This document shows, piece by piece, positions 22,298 through 35,334 of a DNA stretch of 64,000 nucleotides; position 1 is the stretch's first letter, and each line of letters opens with the position of its first letter. The notes under the pieces were generated by a model, which searched no databases, was not told the origin of the DNA, and saw only the letters and a list, made by a program, of their open reading frames with translations. The stretch is taken from positions 142,845,922-142,909,921 of the forward strand of contig NC_133538.1 in assembly GCF_048544455.1 (NCBI RefSeq), read 5' to 3'. The DNA comes from Silene latifolia. Its lineage: Eukaryota; Streptophyta; Magnoliopsida; Caryophyllales; Caryophyllaceae. The position numbers and the translations under genes were made by a program.

Positions 22298-24267
22298 ATG
22301 GCTGGAAATAACAAAATCCCAATGCCTAGTGCCACACTTGGACGCGAGTCTGGTGAAAGTTTTTATGGACAACATGAATCAAGTACACGCGATCTGAAAA
22401 ATGATGGGTCCAACTTTGCGGGATCGGGAGGCGGCACTACGGAATCTGCCATTGCTGACGGTAAGCTCAAGTACTTAACTGAGCCAATACCGGTAAACCC
22501 AGGCCCCAATGCGGGAGTTAACGAGTCACTTGCTTATAGTGATTTCGTTATGGAAGCGGGTGCGATACAGAACGTACTCATCTTTGCAATGGAAACCAAT
22601 TTGCAGAGACGCTTCATTGCCCAAGGTGAGAACAAGATTTTCACCACGCTCACTAACGAGTTCTCAAAAGCACCGAGAATCGTTACTTATGAGCATACCT
22701 GTCGCTTCTTTGATACGAAACTCCAAAAGGGCCAACCGGTTAGCCCACACATTCTTAACATGATTGAGAATGTCGAGAAGTTGGTGGCACTTGATTGCAA
22801 AATCAGTGAGAGCATTCTCATTGACCTAACTGTAGGTAAGCCGAAATTCAAGAAGCCAGGAAATGGTAAGAGTGGGCCTGGTGAGACTAGTGGCTCACAG
22901 GGCAAGGCAAAGAGCAAGGGCGGTGACATTGAGTGCCACCATTGTCACAAGAATGGACATTGGAGGAGGAACTGTCCCGTGTATCGTGAGGACATTAAAG
23001 CAGGTCGCGTCGTTCCTGTTGGTATGTCATCTTATATTCATATGATTGAGATTAACCATGCAAGTTTCGGAACTTGGGTACTTGATACTGGTTGTGGTTC
23101 TCATCTGTGTAATCATTTGCAGGGCCTAAGAAACATCACACCTCTCGGAAAGGGTGATGTGGACCAGTGATCGGGAATGGAGCTAGAGTTCTTCTTTGTC
23201 TCGAAGGGAATATATGTAATCCAACTCCCTAGTGGTTTTGAGTTATTTTTAAATAACTGTTACTATGTACCTAGTTTGTCTAAGAACATTATTTCAGTTT
23301 CCGTACTTGATAAAGACGGATTTTCATTTTTAATAAAGGATAATAGCTGTATTTTCTCTTTCAATGAAATGATATATGACAAAGCAGTTTCCATGAATGG
23401 AATTCACATCTTAGATCAAACCACGGAAGTATTACACGTGAATAATAAGAAATTAAAGGTTGGTGACAAAGATCAAACCTATCTATGGCACTATCGAATG
23501 GGAGACATAAATGAGAAACACATGAAGAAACTCGTCGATAATGGGACTATTCCCGCATTCGAATTTTCTACATATGGCACGTGTGAATCATGTCTCATTG
23601 GAAAAATGACTCGAATTTCTTTCAAAGGTGTTGGAATGCGCGCTAGTGACCTATTAGGACTCATACATACTGATGTTTGTGGACCTATGTCAATTACCGC
23701 TAGAGATGGCTATAGATATTTTATCACTTTCACGGACGATTTGAGTAGATACGGATATGTCTACTTAATGAAGCATAAAAGTGAGTCCTTTGAGAAATTC
23801 AAGGAATACCAGAATAAGGTTGAGAACCAACTGGGTAGAAAGGTTAAAGCACTCCGTTCAGATCGGGGCGGCGAATATCTTTCAAATGAGTTTGATCAAC
23901 ACCTTAAAGACTGTGGAATCGTTTTACAGTTAACTCCACCTGGAACACCTCAATTAAATGGTGTGTCCGAACGGAGAAATCGAACATTACTTGACATGGT
24001 TCGATCCATGATGAGTCACACGGTAGTACCTGATTCATTATGGGGTTTTGCTCTTTTGTAAGCTGCTCTTATACTTAACCGAAGTCCGACTAAAGCTGTC
24101 GACAAGACTCCATATGAAATGTGGAAGGGAACGGTACCTAACTTGTCCTTTATTCGGGTTTGGGCTGCGAGGCTTATGTCAAGTGGAGACACGAGGATAA
24201 GCTCGGCCCGCGATCGGTCAAAACATACTTTATAAGTTATCCAAAAGGAACATTTGGTCATTACTTC
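22298..24267 (+). pseudogene. Copia gag, protease and integrase region, broken
   Basis: The frame from ATG 22298 encodes a short gag with the zinc knuckle CHHCHKNGHWRRNC (about 22937-22978) and the protease site VLDTGCGSHLC (about 23080-23112). It stops at 23168-23170. The same frame reopens at 23177 with GAG-pre-integrase (LWHYRMGDIN) and CESCLIGKM. The integrase core follows: HTDVCGP, FTDDLSRYGYVYL, then SDRGGEYLS and GVSERRNRTLLD. A stop at 24059-24061 and a frameshift near 24168 follow, before the nested insertion at 24268. Gag looks shortened relative to typical Copia gag, with the N-terminal domain poorly preserved. Confidence 0.9.
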
Positions 24268-26581
24268 TGTAACACCCCGGTTTATGAAGGAGCCTTTGGC
24301 AAGACATTCCCTAATAAACCGAACTGTTACCATCCCGGTTTCCCGAGGTAGTGAATAACAAATTAAACTCCAAGGCAATTTATTTAACATCTTAACTTAA
24401 CTATTACAAATTCTCCTTCTAAATTAAATTACAAGAACTGACGTAAATAAAGGTGAAGTCTTCTAGATGATGAACTAGCCACTAGGTCATCGATCCGATG
24501 TCTCACGCCCATCCAGCTCCCGTCCTATCTCATAAACCTGTCAAGTCTGCTCCCCATAAAACGGTTCATCACAGGTGTTCACGAATACACAGGGTCAACC
24601 ACGAGGTTGAGTAGGGAAAACAATAAAACAGTAAAAATGATATGCATGATACTCCGTCACCTCCATCTCCATCTCAACTCATCACACACAACCAAGACGC
24701 CTTGACCATACCGATCCCGGTAGACTATATATATCGACCGTAGTCGATCCGCCCCTCGCAGCGGAGGACACCAGGGCAAGTCTGCAGAACCGGCCTGGGC
24801 CTTATCACAACATCACATCATATCTCATCATCGTCACCACCACACCATCCTCCAACTCCAATGCATATGCAATGCTCAACAGTAATCAATGCAACATGAC
24901 ATGTATATCAATGAATGAAATCATGCCAGCTATCAAAATAACGAAATAACATAATCAACACGAACAGTTCAGTCAACCACACTCCAGTATATGAATCATA
25001 ACATAATTTACAACCACGCACAAGTCATCGATCACAGCTCGGTCACACGTAACACAACAACTCAATGAGTTTAACAACACCAGGTAAGTCAAGTGTATTT
25101 CCCTACCTCGTAATCGCAGTCAAAAGTCGGAAGCTCGGTGATAATCCACAATAATTCGCCCTACGAAAGATAATGAAATGATAACCAATTACTTAACTAT
25201 TCCCGTTCCCAAAATAGAAGTTACTAAAAATAGAATTTCTTAAAATGGAAACTTCCCGATATAGTAACTTTTCTCTTTTAACAAACCCGACTCAAAACCC
25301 GTCCCTAACTAATCAATTATTATTAACTATTATTTTATTTTAAATAACTCGGTACTTAAACCAAAACGATAATTAAAGGATTAAACGAATAATATGATAA
25401 AACGAATCAAACATTAGTAAAAGTAATTTAGCGACGACAACTAATTTGTTCACTAATAAACATACTAACACTTTAATTTGTAATTAACTAAACCCGACTT
25501 ATGCACTAATATAAACACGTTACAACTAACACAAGGTTATCGTCTCGACTCAAATTACGAACTTGAAACAATGCTTTGTAACCCGTTTCAACCGGCCCCC
25601 AACTATCCCAACCCCTGACCGGATGCCGCCACCAACAGTGGCTGCCGCCACTGCCACCGTGGTCCCCCATCCGCCCGGACCCCATCGGCTCCCACCACCG
25701 TGGTCGACTCGAAAGCGAGTCCGACCACGGTCACCAACATCACCGGACGCAGACAACAACCCCACAAAACCCCTTGACTACCCCTGTCGACAACACCCCT
25801 GCCGCCATTTCCACCGCCCAAAACCCGCCTAACCACCACCAATAGAAGCGACTCCCACCACCCATTACCTATACCCCGACACCAACCACCCTCATCGCCT
25901 CCCTAAGACACACAACAGCCGCCAACAGCCCGACAGGAAAACAAAAACAGAAGGGAAGGTTGTACTCACCTTTCTTACCGCCACCACTGCCACCAGGGCC
26001 GCTCACAGATGTCGACAACCACCGTAGGACCTCCCTTGCTGCGAAAATCGTCAACCACCCACACGCACTCTCCTCTCTCGATTTGTGTGAAGGTTGAGAA
26101 AGGTGTTGAAGAAGGAGGGAGGCGGGTTGAGGGAGTAGGTTGTGTAGGATTAGGGTAGATAGGTTAAAGTTTAGGTTAGATGGTAAATGGGTCATGGGTA
26201 ATCGTGCCCGGGTAAATGGGTAAATGTCATGGGTCAGCGTGGTTGGTAAAAGGACTAACTATTGTGACTCGTTCAGCTTAACCCGTCTCAACAAGCTTAC
26301 GAATAACTCACTCCTACGATATCAATACGACCAAACAATTACTCGACCCAAATATTATCCCGACATAATTAGTAAAATAATATATATAATAATTATATAT
26401 AATAATATCCGTTTAATTAATTATATTATATAAAATACGGGGTATTACAGTCTTCCCCCTTAAAAATGAACTTCGTCCGAAGTTCGCTCAACTACCAAAC
26501 CTCCCGGTACCACCGTGGTTACCAAAACAGATTTCCTAGTACAGAACTCATGAACTTAAGCGGGTGAAACGGTATGTTACA
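24268..26581 (-). repeat. 3' LTR of the inner non-coding element (about 2.31 kb)
   Basis: Plus-strand ends are TGTAACACCCCGG and CGGTATGTTACA. Minus-strand order is the extension (26581-26451) with hairpin 26468-26485, then the inner LTR start at 26450 and the body. The strongly G/C-biased segment 25560-25870 yields Pro- or Gly-rich open frames that are not genes. Confidence 0.9.
26468..26485 (-). other. Hairpin module 1 inside the LTR extension
   Basis: GAACTTCG and CGAAGTTC pair perfectly over 8 bp. The loop is reduced to two bases here and to three in the other LTR copy (32586-32604). Confidence 0.7.
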
Positions 26582-26850
26582 TTCTACCCTCCTAAAAAGA
26601 AAGTTACGTCCCGGAACTTACTTCATGCAATTCTATCACCACTCATGAACTCGTGCAACTATCGGAGCGCCATAACAGCAGCAGTTTAATTACACAACAT
26701 AGAGAGCTCATTTGTATGGGTACCACGCAACGAAACATCGGTGAAACATCGCTTGGACAAACTACGATCTATAACTTGATCAACACCACAATCTATACAC
26801 AAGTGGAACATAAACCTTAAGATTTTACAATCCTACCCAACTAAAAACAT

Positions 26851-26868
26851 GGTTACGTCCTCGTAACC
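26851..26868 (-). other. Hairpin module 3, inner element
   Basis: Sense strand GGTTACG-AGGA-CGTAACC: a perfect 7-bp stem. Confidence 0.7.
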
Positions 26869-27129
26869 TCTTCTCAACTTTCATATTCCAATGTAACAAA
26901 ACACATCAACAACATGTAATCGAAAAGAACACATGACCAAAAGATTGCGCAAGTAACATTAAAGTTGAAAACAAGGTTTTATTATGAAATTAAGCGATTG
27001 TCAACAAGTATCACTTATTACTTAGTTCATGCTTGACTTAAAACACAACATCGAACTAAAAGAACAACGAGAAGGAACCAAAGGTTTACACGGTTTCACA
27101 ACAGACCGATCATGGTGTTACTAGCCCTA

Positions 27130-27590
27130 ACCTAACGGTCCTTAGGTCGCGCTTCCTCTCGTTTTTCGGTGACTTCTATGTCATTCCCTTTCTGGTTCAC
27201 CTCTTCCCCGAAGTCGGGCATGGGTGGTTGATCGTACTTTCGGCATCGTGTACATTAGCGTAAAATTCGTGTCTCAGTCTTTGTTATGAAGTCAAAGGTA
27301 TGCTCGGGCGGGTATTTGGCCCCGCCCGTGATGGTGGGGTCACGGAATAGCCTCATGCAATGGGTGGTCAACTCTCTCATATAAAATCGTTTCTTTGTCC
27401 TTTAGTATGCCGAGTCGGGAATAGAATCGATAAGGGTATACGCTCTTAATCGAGTATTAGTTAAATACTCAGGGTGCCCATTATGGCCATACATGTCCAT
27501 GGCAGTGCAAAGTCTCTCACAATGCTCATTAAAGTCAGCATCAAGTGACATGTAACAGTCTTGCGGGTGTACATTGTAGGGATCCATCCT
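27130..27590 (-). pseudogene. Unrecognised decayed reading frame in the element's sense strand
   Basis: On the minus strand an ATG follows the acceptor-like TTCCATTTTGTAG (about 27590). The frame reads MDPYNVHPQDCYMSLDADFN for 56 codons to a stop at about 27416, and continues in the same frame (FYMRELTTHCMRLFRDP) through a second stop. Composition is balanced and protein-like, unlike neighbouring frames. I recognise no domain. It could be an extra ORF of this lineage or a captured host fragment. Confidence 0.35.
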
Positions 27591-30371
27591 ACAAAATGGA
27601 AGGTTAACAAATTTAGACACAAGGGTGTTAAGACAAGGGATTCATCCCCGAGGTTTAAGTGTGCGAAAGATATATAACAAGTTTTCAGGGTAACTGTTGT
27701 AATACCAGGGTTTTGGTCAACTCAAGATCATCACAATTCGCATCATCTACCAGAGAACAATCATTTTAGAAATATCAACTGCAAGAATACACGTAAACCA
27801 GCATACAATCTACATTGACCCCACCAAATTCCACTCCCAAGTCAAAACTGATACCAATTCCGAATAATTGAACAATCTGCTACTAATAAATCACCGGGAG
27901 TATTAAAATATGCGGTACATGAGCATTACTTAAACACCTCGAAACCATAGAAAACATATCACGTAATCAAAACCTTTTTACTCATCAGACATACAACACG
28001 AATTGGCCAACTTGTTTGATATAAATTCTGAAACATATTCGCTAATAAAAGTAACAACATATGATCCATGCCAACACAACACTACTTCCATATCACACAT
28101 GTGTTTGACATCATAGCAACCATATCGTTCAATTGTGTCCAGCAACTTAGTACCACTCATTTTTAGCAAAACAACCGATATCGCATAAATAGTTTAAACA
28201 TACATTCACCATCGTATACTTTGTAGAATTCTAGCTATAGTAAGAGATTAGCAACTTGGAAACTTCACTGATTTGCACGACTTAAATACTTAGGCAACCC
28301 GTAGACTCAATTAAATGTAACTATAACGACTATCATTTAAACCAATGTATATCATGTGAATCATCAAAGGGTTATCCTATTATAATTGTCAACATAGTTA
28401 TCATAACAATCTTCATGTTAATATAATTGATAGTAACGACACGAGAATATAAATATGCCAATTGTCGTGTTATATCAAACAGTTTCCTTTATATCATACC
28501 CGTGCATTTGCAAGAATCACTTTAGTGCTTTACGACATTGTAATAACGAACATATTCAATAACAAGAATAACAACACTGTTTATTATCATGTTATAGGTT
28601 TTAGGTTCGACTGAAATAATTTAATACAATGAAGGCAATAAGTATAACTATAGGCACACAGACTCACATAAAGGACCTTAGGACTTAGATGACATCCTAC
28701 ATGTGGGAACATTTAGACATAACCATTACTACCGTTCCTGTGGAAACATACCGTTCCTGTGTAAAATATTTAACATCATTATAGTAAATATTCATGCGAG
28801 TACATCAGGACATTTAACGCCACCAAATTTACCCAGATATGATAATATGGTTTTATGTTTATGTATACCCGACCACTATACGAATATGATGAACAACAGA
28901 GGTATTACAACATGCCACAAAATATGCAAACAACTGGACTCGTACAACATTTCACCCTCGATTAAGAATCAAATTAAGCTATCCAAATTTTACTCATGCT
29001 ATCATGCCAACAATGTTATCAACTAAGTTTTAATTGTATCACTTGTTAAGATATATAACTACTGAACATGCGTGCTACTATCATCATGTAAAACATTATA
29101 ATTCACATTACTAAGGCTCATTAATTAATCAAACAACTGTATGAAAACTTAACATAGAACGTACATTTTACAGGTCATGATTCACGTTGTAACTTTCAAA
29201 ATCACGAATAAACAGCCGTCCAACGAAAACTTAAGTTATATTACTTTTCATAACATACAGAGAGTTAATAATTTGTGATAAAAAGAATGAGGTCGAAAGC
29301 TCAAGAATTCAATTTTTAAAGAATCTTACAACTCAGTTGGTCCAAACAAGTATGTGACAGCAATTGGTCCGAAACTTGGGTCAATTCGCAAAGCTTACCC
29401 TTTTAATATAGGGACATCAAGAATTTTCGTGGCTTATCAATTTGAAAACGTATGCGAAACCTCTAGTCGATGGAGTTGAAATTATGCAAAAATCATTTAC
29501 ACAAATTAAATGAGGATTTTTACAAAATTGTCGGTCAACACATCACTGCACAGGAACTTCCCAACCACAGCCCACTAAAACATTTATTACTCTTAATCTG
29601 TATACCCTATAAGCATGAAACCAATGCCAAAAGAACACTAACTCACGAGGCTATTCCTCATAAAATTTTCATCCGTAGAAAATTAACAGGAAGGAAATGA
29701 CAGCAAGATCAATTACAGAGTAAAATCAAACAAAACGGATTTCAACACTAAATCATTCATTTTCCATGTTCCAAGCTCTTACAACCATACTATCGATACT
29801 AACTCATCCTAACTTAAATCTCACGCTTTTGTATTTACGTAAACATCTATCCCATAGAAGTCCCTTCGCCTCCCGACCTACCCCTTACATCTAATCACGA
29901 TTGCTACGACTAGAAACAAGCAATTCAATGGTGTCTCTCATTACTATCACGATACTATACTAGCATGGCTTTGGGATCACATAACCACATATTACCAGAC
30001 ATAATAGCACTATCAACACGTCATTCACATCCATCCTGATAAATATCATAAATTCGCAATTATTCTCATGCTCACGATTACCACAATCCAACGCTTCATT
30101 GATTATCCATCCAGATAAATATCATAATTTCAGCACTAGGTCTCAAGGTATACATCAACTCGCTTATATCCAAGGTTTTCCTTCTAACTACCCCATTCAC
30201 TCGTTTTCTCTTGGGTTGCACGGTTCAAAAGCGAGAGGGCAAAAGAGCACGCATTAAGGGCGCCTTCTTAACCGCACTTTGTGAGCTCCTATCGTTTATT
30301 CCCGTGGGTTCATTTTATTTAGACACATCCTACGTTCATTGGGTTCATTGGTTTAGGCCTGAGGATCGTTC

Positions 30372-30383
30372 GCTCTGATACCA
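30372..30383 (-). other. Primer-binding site, initiator-Met tRNA (inner element)
   Basis: The minus strand reads TGGTATCAGAGC three bases after the 5' LTR. Confidence 0.88.
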
Positions 30384-30386
30384 CTT

Positions 30387-32701
30387 TGTAACACCCCGGT
30401 TTATGAAGGAGCCTTTGGCAAGACATTCCCTAATAAACCGAACTGTTACCATCTCGGTTTCCCGAGGTAGTGAATAACAAATTAAACTCCAAGGCAATTT
30501 ATTTAACATCTTAACTTAACTATTACAAATTCTCCTTCTAAATTAAATTACAAGAACTGACGTAAATAAAGGTGAAGTCTTCTAGATGATGAACTAGCCA
30601 CTAGGTCATCTGATCCAGTGTCTCACGCCCATCCAGCTCCCGTCCTATCTCATAAACCTGTCAAGTCTGCTCCCCATAAAACGGTTCATCACAGGTGTTC
30701 ACGAATACAGGGTCAACCACGAGGTTGAGTAGGAAAACAATAAAACAAGTAAAAATGATATGCATGATACTCCGTCACCTCCATCTCCATCTCAACTCAT
30801 CACACACAACCCCAAGCACGCCCACCATACCGATCCCCGGTAGACTATATATATCGACCGTAGTCGATCCGCCCTTCTTACGGAGGACACCAGGGCAAGT
30901 CTGCAGAACCACTGGGCCTTATCACAACATCACATCATATCTCATCATCGTCACCACCACACCATCCTCCAACTCCAATGCATATGCAATGCTCAACAGT
31001 AATCAATGCAACATGACATGTATATCAATGAATGAAATCATGCCAGCTATCAAAATAACGAAATAACATAATCAACACGAACAGTTCAGTCAACCACACT
31101 CCAGTATATGAATCATAACATTATTTACAACCACGCACAAGTCATTGATCACAGCTCGGTCACACGTAACACAACAACTCAGCACAGTTTAACAACACCG
31201 GTAAGTCAAGTGTATTTCCCTACCTCAGAACTGCAGTCAAAAAGTCGGAAGCTCGGTGATAATCCACAATAATTCGCCCTCTGAAAGATAATGAAATGAT
31301 AACCAATTACTTAACTATTCCCGTTCCCAAAATAGAAGTTACTAAAAATAGAATTTCTTAAAATGAAAACTTCCCGATATAGTAACTTTTCTCTTTTAAC
31401 AAACCCGACTCAAAACCCGTCCCTAACTAATCAATTATTATTAACTATTATTTTATTTTAAATAACTCGGAACTTAAACCAAAACGATAATTAAAGGATT
31501 AAACGAATAATATGATAAAACGAATCAAACATTAGTAAAAGTAATTTAGCGACGACAACTAATTTGTTCACTAATAAACATACTAACACTTTAATTTGTA
31601 ATTAACTAAACCCGACTTATGCACTAATATAAACACGTTACAACTAACACAAGGTTATCGTCTCGACTCAAATTACGAACTTGAAACAATGCTTTGTAAC
31701 CCGTTTCAACCGGCCCCCAACTATCCCAACCCCTGCCGGATGCCGCCACCAACAGTGGCTGCCGCCACTGCCACCGTGGTCCCCCATCTGCCCTGGACCC
31801 TACTGACTCCCACCACCGTGGTCGACTCAGGCAGGCGAGTCTGACCACGGTCACCAACATCACCGGACGCAGACAACAACCCCACAAAACCCCTTGACTA
31901 CCCCCTCGCCGACAACACCCCGCCGCCATTTCCACCGCCCAAAACCCGCCTAACCACCACCAATAGAAGCGACTCCCACCACCCATTACCTATACCCCGA
32001 CACCAACCACCCTCATCGCCTCCCTAAGACACACAATGTACCGCCAACAGCTCGACAGAAAACAAAAACGAAGGGAAGGTTGTACTCACCTTTCTTACCG
32101 CCACCACTGCCACCAGGGCCGCTCACAGATGTCGACAACCACCGTAGGACCTCCCTTGCTGCGCCGTCAACCACCCACACGCACTCTCCCTCTCTCGATT
32201 TGTGTGAAGGTTGAGAAAGGTGTTGAAGAAGGAGGGAGGCGGGTTGAGGGAGTAGGTTGTGTAGGATTAGGGTAGATAGGTTAAAGTTTAGGTTAGATGG
32301 TAAATGGGTCATGGGTAATCGTGCCCGGGTAAATGGGTAAATGTCATGGGTCAGCGTGGTTGGTAAAAGGACTAACTATTGTGACTCGTTCAGCTTAACC
32401 CGTCTCAACAAGCTTACGAATAACTCACTCCTACGATATCAATACGACCAAACAATTACTCGACCCAAATATTATCCCGACATAATTAGTAAAATAATAT
32501 ATATAATAATTATATATAATAATATCCGTTTAATTAATTATATTATATAAAATACGGGGTATTACAGTCTTCCCCCCTTAAAAATGAACTTCGTCCCGAA
32601 GTTCGCTCAACTACCAAACCTCCCAGTACCACCGTGGTTACCAAAACAGATTTCCTAGTACCAGAACTCATGAACTTAAGCGGGTGAAACGGTATGTTAC
32701 A
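30387..32701 (-). repeat. 5' LTR of the inner non-coding element (about 2.32 kb)
   Basis: Matches 24268-26581 along its whole length, with scattered small indels and a few clusters of adjacent mismatches. Its extension (32570-32701) repeats the sequence that borders the internal domain on the other side, which shows that the extension belongs to the LTR. Hairpin 32586-32604 has a three-base loop. Confidence 0.9.
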
Positions 32702-34550
32702 ACTTCTATTCGCCTACCGAACATCGAGTTTTTGTTGCTGCTAGTGCGACGTTCTTAGAGAAAGAATTTCTCGAGAACAAGACAAGTAATAGAACCTTCG
32801 AGCTGTCGGAGATTCCAGAACCAACAACCGAGGAACGGATGGAGGAAGTTGTTCCTCCAACTGATGACACGGTTAATATTCCAGAGGAACCTAGGAGGTC
32901 GGGTAAAGTCTCTCATCCTCCGGACAGATACATTTGTATGGTCGAGGAGAATGACGTTTTACTCTTAGAGAGTAATGAACCCGCTACCTATAAAGGTGCT
33001 ATGGCCTGTTCCGACTCAAAGCTATGGCTCGAAGCCATGCAATCCGAGATGGACTCCATGTATGAGAATGACGTATGGGATCTAGTTGATTTACCTAATA
33101 AGGTAAAACCTCTATAGTGCAAATGGCTTTACAAAATAAAGTTTTCTGTAGACGCGGAACCAGATACCTATAAGGCACGACTAGTGGCAAAAGGTTTCAC
33201 TCAAGTGCATGGATTGCATTATGATGAGATTTTTGCACATGTAGTCATGCTACGTTCTATTCGGATAATCTTAGAGATTGTCGCTTTTCATGATTATGAA
33301 ATTTGGCAAATGGATGTGAAAACCGCCTTCTTAACGGTTATTTGGAGGAAGAGTTGTACATGGTGCAACCCGAAGGTTTCATAGATCCTGAACATCCTAA
33401 TAAAGTATGCAAGCTTAAGCGTTCCATTTATGGACTTAAGCAAGCTTCTCGGAGTTGGAATCATCGTTTCGACCAGGTGATAAAAGAGTATGGTTTCACT
33501 CGATCGGTCGAAGAACCATGCTTATATATCAAGTCGAGTGGGAGCAAGATTGTATTCTTGATATTGTATGTCGATGACATACTCTTGATTGGGAATGACA
33601 TTCCTCTCTTATCATCGGTTAAAGAATGGTTGAAGAACCATTTCCAGATGAAAGATCTGGGTGAGGCACAACGCATTTTGGGAATCCGTATCTACCGAGA
33701 TAGATCACGACGGACGTTATCACTTAGTCAGGAGTCTTATTTGGATAAGATTCTTGAGAAGTTCAAGATGACCAACTCCAAGAAGGGGAACCTTCCAATG
33801 ACGCCGGGATGCGGTTGAGCAAGTCTCGTCACCCACGACGCTGAAGGGATTGAGCGCATGAGTCGTGTTCCTTATGCAACTGCAATAGGATCAATCATGT
33901 ATGCCATGATATGCACACGTCCAGACGTGGCATATGCATTGAGTATGACGAGTCGGTACCAAAATAATCCAGGTGAAACACACTGGATAGTTGTTAAAAA
34001 TATCCTCAAGTACCTACGGAGGACTAAGGATAGGGTATTGACTTATGGAGGCGATACTAAGCTATGCGCAATCGGTTACGCAGATGCTAGATTCCAAACG
34101 GATCGAGATGATTCAAAATCTCAGTCCGGATTCGTCTTCACTCCTAATGGTGCTGCGGTCAGCTGGAAGAGTTCCAAACAGAGTGTTGTAGCAGATTCTA
34201 CCACTGAATCCAAGTACTATGCCACTTCAGAAGCAGCTAAGGAAGCGATATGGATGCTTCAATTCTTACAAGGACTTACGATAGTTCCTAGTTCGAATGA
34301 CCCGATCACCATCTATTGTGACAATAGAGGTGCCATCTTCCAGGCTAAGGAGCCAAAGTCTAGCAACAAATCTAGACATGTACATCAGAAAGCTCACCTG
34401 ATCCGTGATTACGTGGAGCAAGAAGAGATAGTGATTGACAAGATTGCGACGGATGACAACATCGCAGACCCTCTCACTAAACCGTTGAATTTTGATAAGC
34501 ATGAAGGGCACGTTATTTCCATGGGAATTAAACGTGTTCCTGAGTTGTAG
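32702..34550 (+). pseudogene. Copia RT and RNase H region, broken
   Basis: After the inner element the Copia frame resumes with YSPTEHRVFVAASATFLEK. RT follows: AMACSDSKLWLEAMQSEM, KARLVAKGFTQVHG, WQMDVKTAFL, then ELYMVQPEGF, KLKRSIYGLKQASRSWN and the catalytic FLILYVDDILLIGND (about 33550-33600). RNase H has VADSTTESKYYATSEAAKEA, IYCDNRGAI and DNIADPLTK, ending at the stop 34548-34550. Disruptions are a TAG at 33115-33117, a one-base loss near 33340 and a TGA at 33816-33818. Confidence 0.92.
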
Positions 34551-35334
34551 TAGTTAATTATGAATTTGATACATTATCTATTTCATATACTATTTATAAC
34601 TTTATCGTTTTATTATAATATTTTGTTTTTCATGTGGATTGTACTGACAACTTTGAACGCCACAAAGTGAACTGAATTACATTATATTTTGTTTGGTCCG
34701 TAATCGCCTACAAGAGCTGATAACTCTGGCTATTATATTGTGCAGTCGATTGATGGTGGGTTCAACGAGCCATAAGTCAAACTGTTGACTGATCGATCAC
34801 AAATGCGAGATTATAACGATACCTCGTAGGACAAATTTTTGTGACAACGTAATGGAGTCCTAAATGTTTAAAAACATTCGGTGCCAGGTCGTGGATAAGA
34901 CATCCATTGTGTTCCTAGAGTCGATTCTTTTGATTATCGACTGTCTCTTGAGATTAAGGCAGTTTTTGGGTGACTTTGGTTTCTTTCTCACGGTCTGCCG
35001 TGAATCGGAGGCTAAGTAGATTTTTTCCGGGTCATTTCATCGTGCTTACATCGGCAGGATTCGAGTTGAGGAAAATATCCAACCTTTATCAGGTATATTT
35101 ATTTCTCAGGGCCACTCGAGGAGTTGTAACTGAAATGCATGGCTATGCTCGAATGATGATTCGTTTATCAGTTAAGTTACTCTCTAGTCGGGGAAACCAC
35201 TCTTGATACAGATCGCTTCTAAAATACGACCTTTGTGAGTACATATTTTGCAAATTGTTTTACATTGAGTGGGAGAAATTTTAGGATATGAGAATCGGTT
35301 ATCGCACATACACTTGTGAGGACAAGTGGGAGTT
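34551..35334 (+). other. Copia 3' untranslated region and polypurine tract
   Basis: No gene. The purine tract immediately before the 3' LTR is GAGGACAAGTGGGAGTT (about 35318-35334). A second purine-rich run, GAGTGGGAGAAATTTTAGG, lies about 60 bp upstream (about 35266). Confidence 0.65.

Larger units (their letters stand above)
26582..30371 (-). other. Internal region of the inner non-coding element
   Basis: It begins (plus strand) with TTCTACCCTCCTAAAAAG, the complement of the polypurine tract actually used. Hairpin modules lie at 26602-26618 (one mismatch) and 26851-26868 (perfect). The remainder is AT-rich. Apart from the decayed frame at 27130-27590 no coding potential was seen. Confidence 0.65.
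24268..32701 (-). mobile_element. Inner non-coding Gypsy-type element with 2.3-kb LTRs (LARD-like)
   Basis: Two nearly identical LTRs, 24268-26581 and 30387-32701, flank about 3.8 kb of internal DNA. The primer site (minus strand) is at 30372-30383. The element sits in the Copia integrase-RT region with a perfect 5-bp target duplication, ACTTC (24263-24267 and 32702-32706). There is no recognisable gag or pol, only a degraded unrecognised frame near 27130-27590. It is the youngest layer of this nest by position and LTR similarity. Each LTR carries an extra 130-base extension beyond the inner TGTAATACCCC start. Confidence 0.93.

Noticed and set aside
25550..26433. Pro/Gly-rich frames and a 69-codon frame that recurs identically at 32341-32550
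   Set aside because: Both copies lie in the two LTRs of one element, so identity reflects LTR duplication, not protein conservation.
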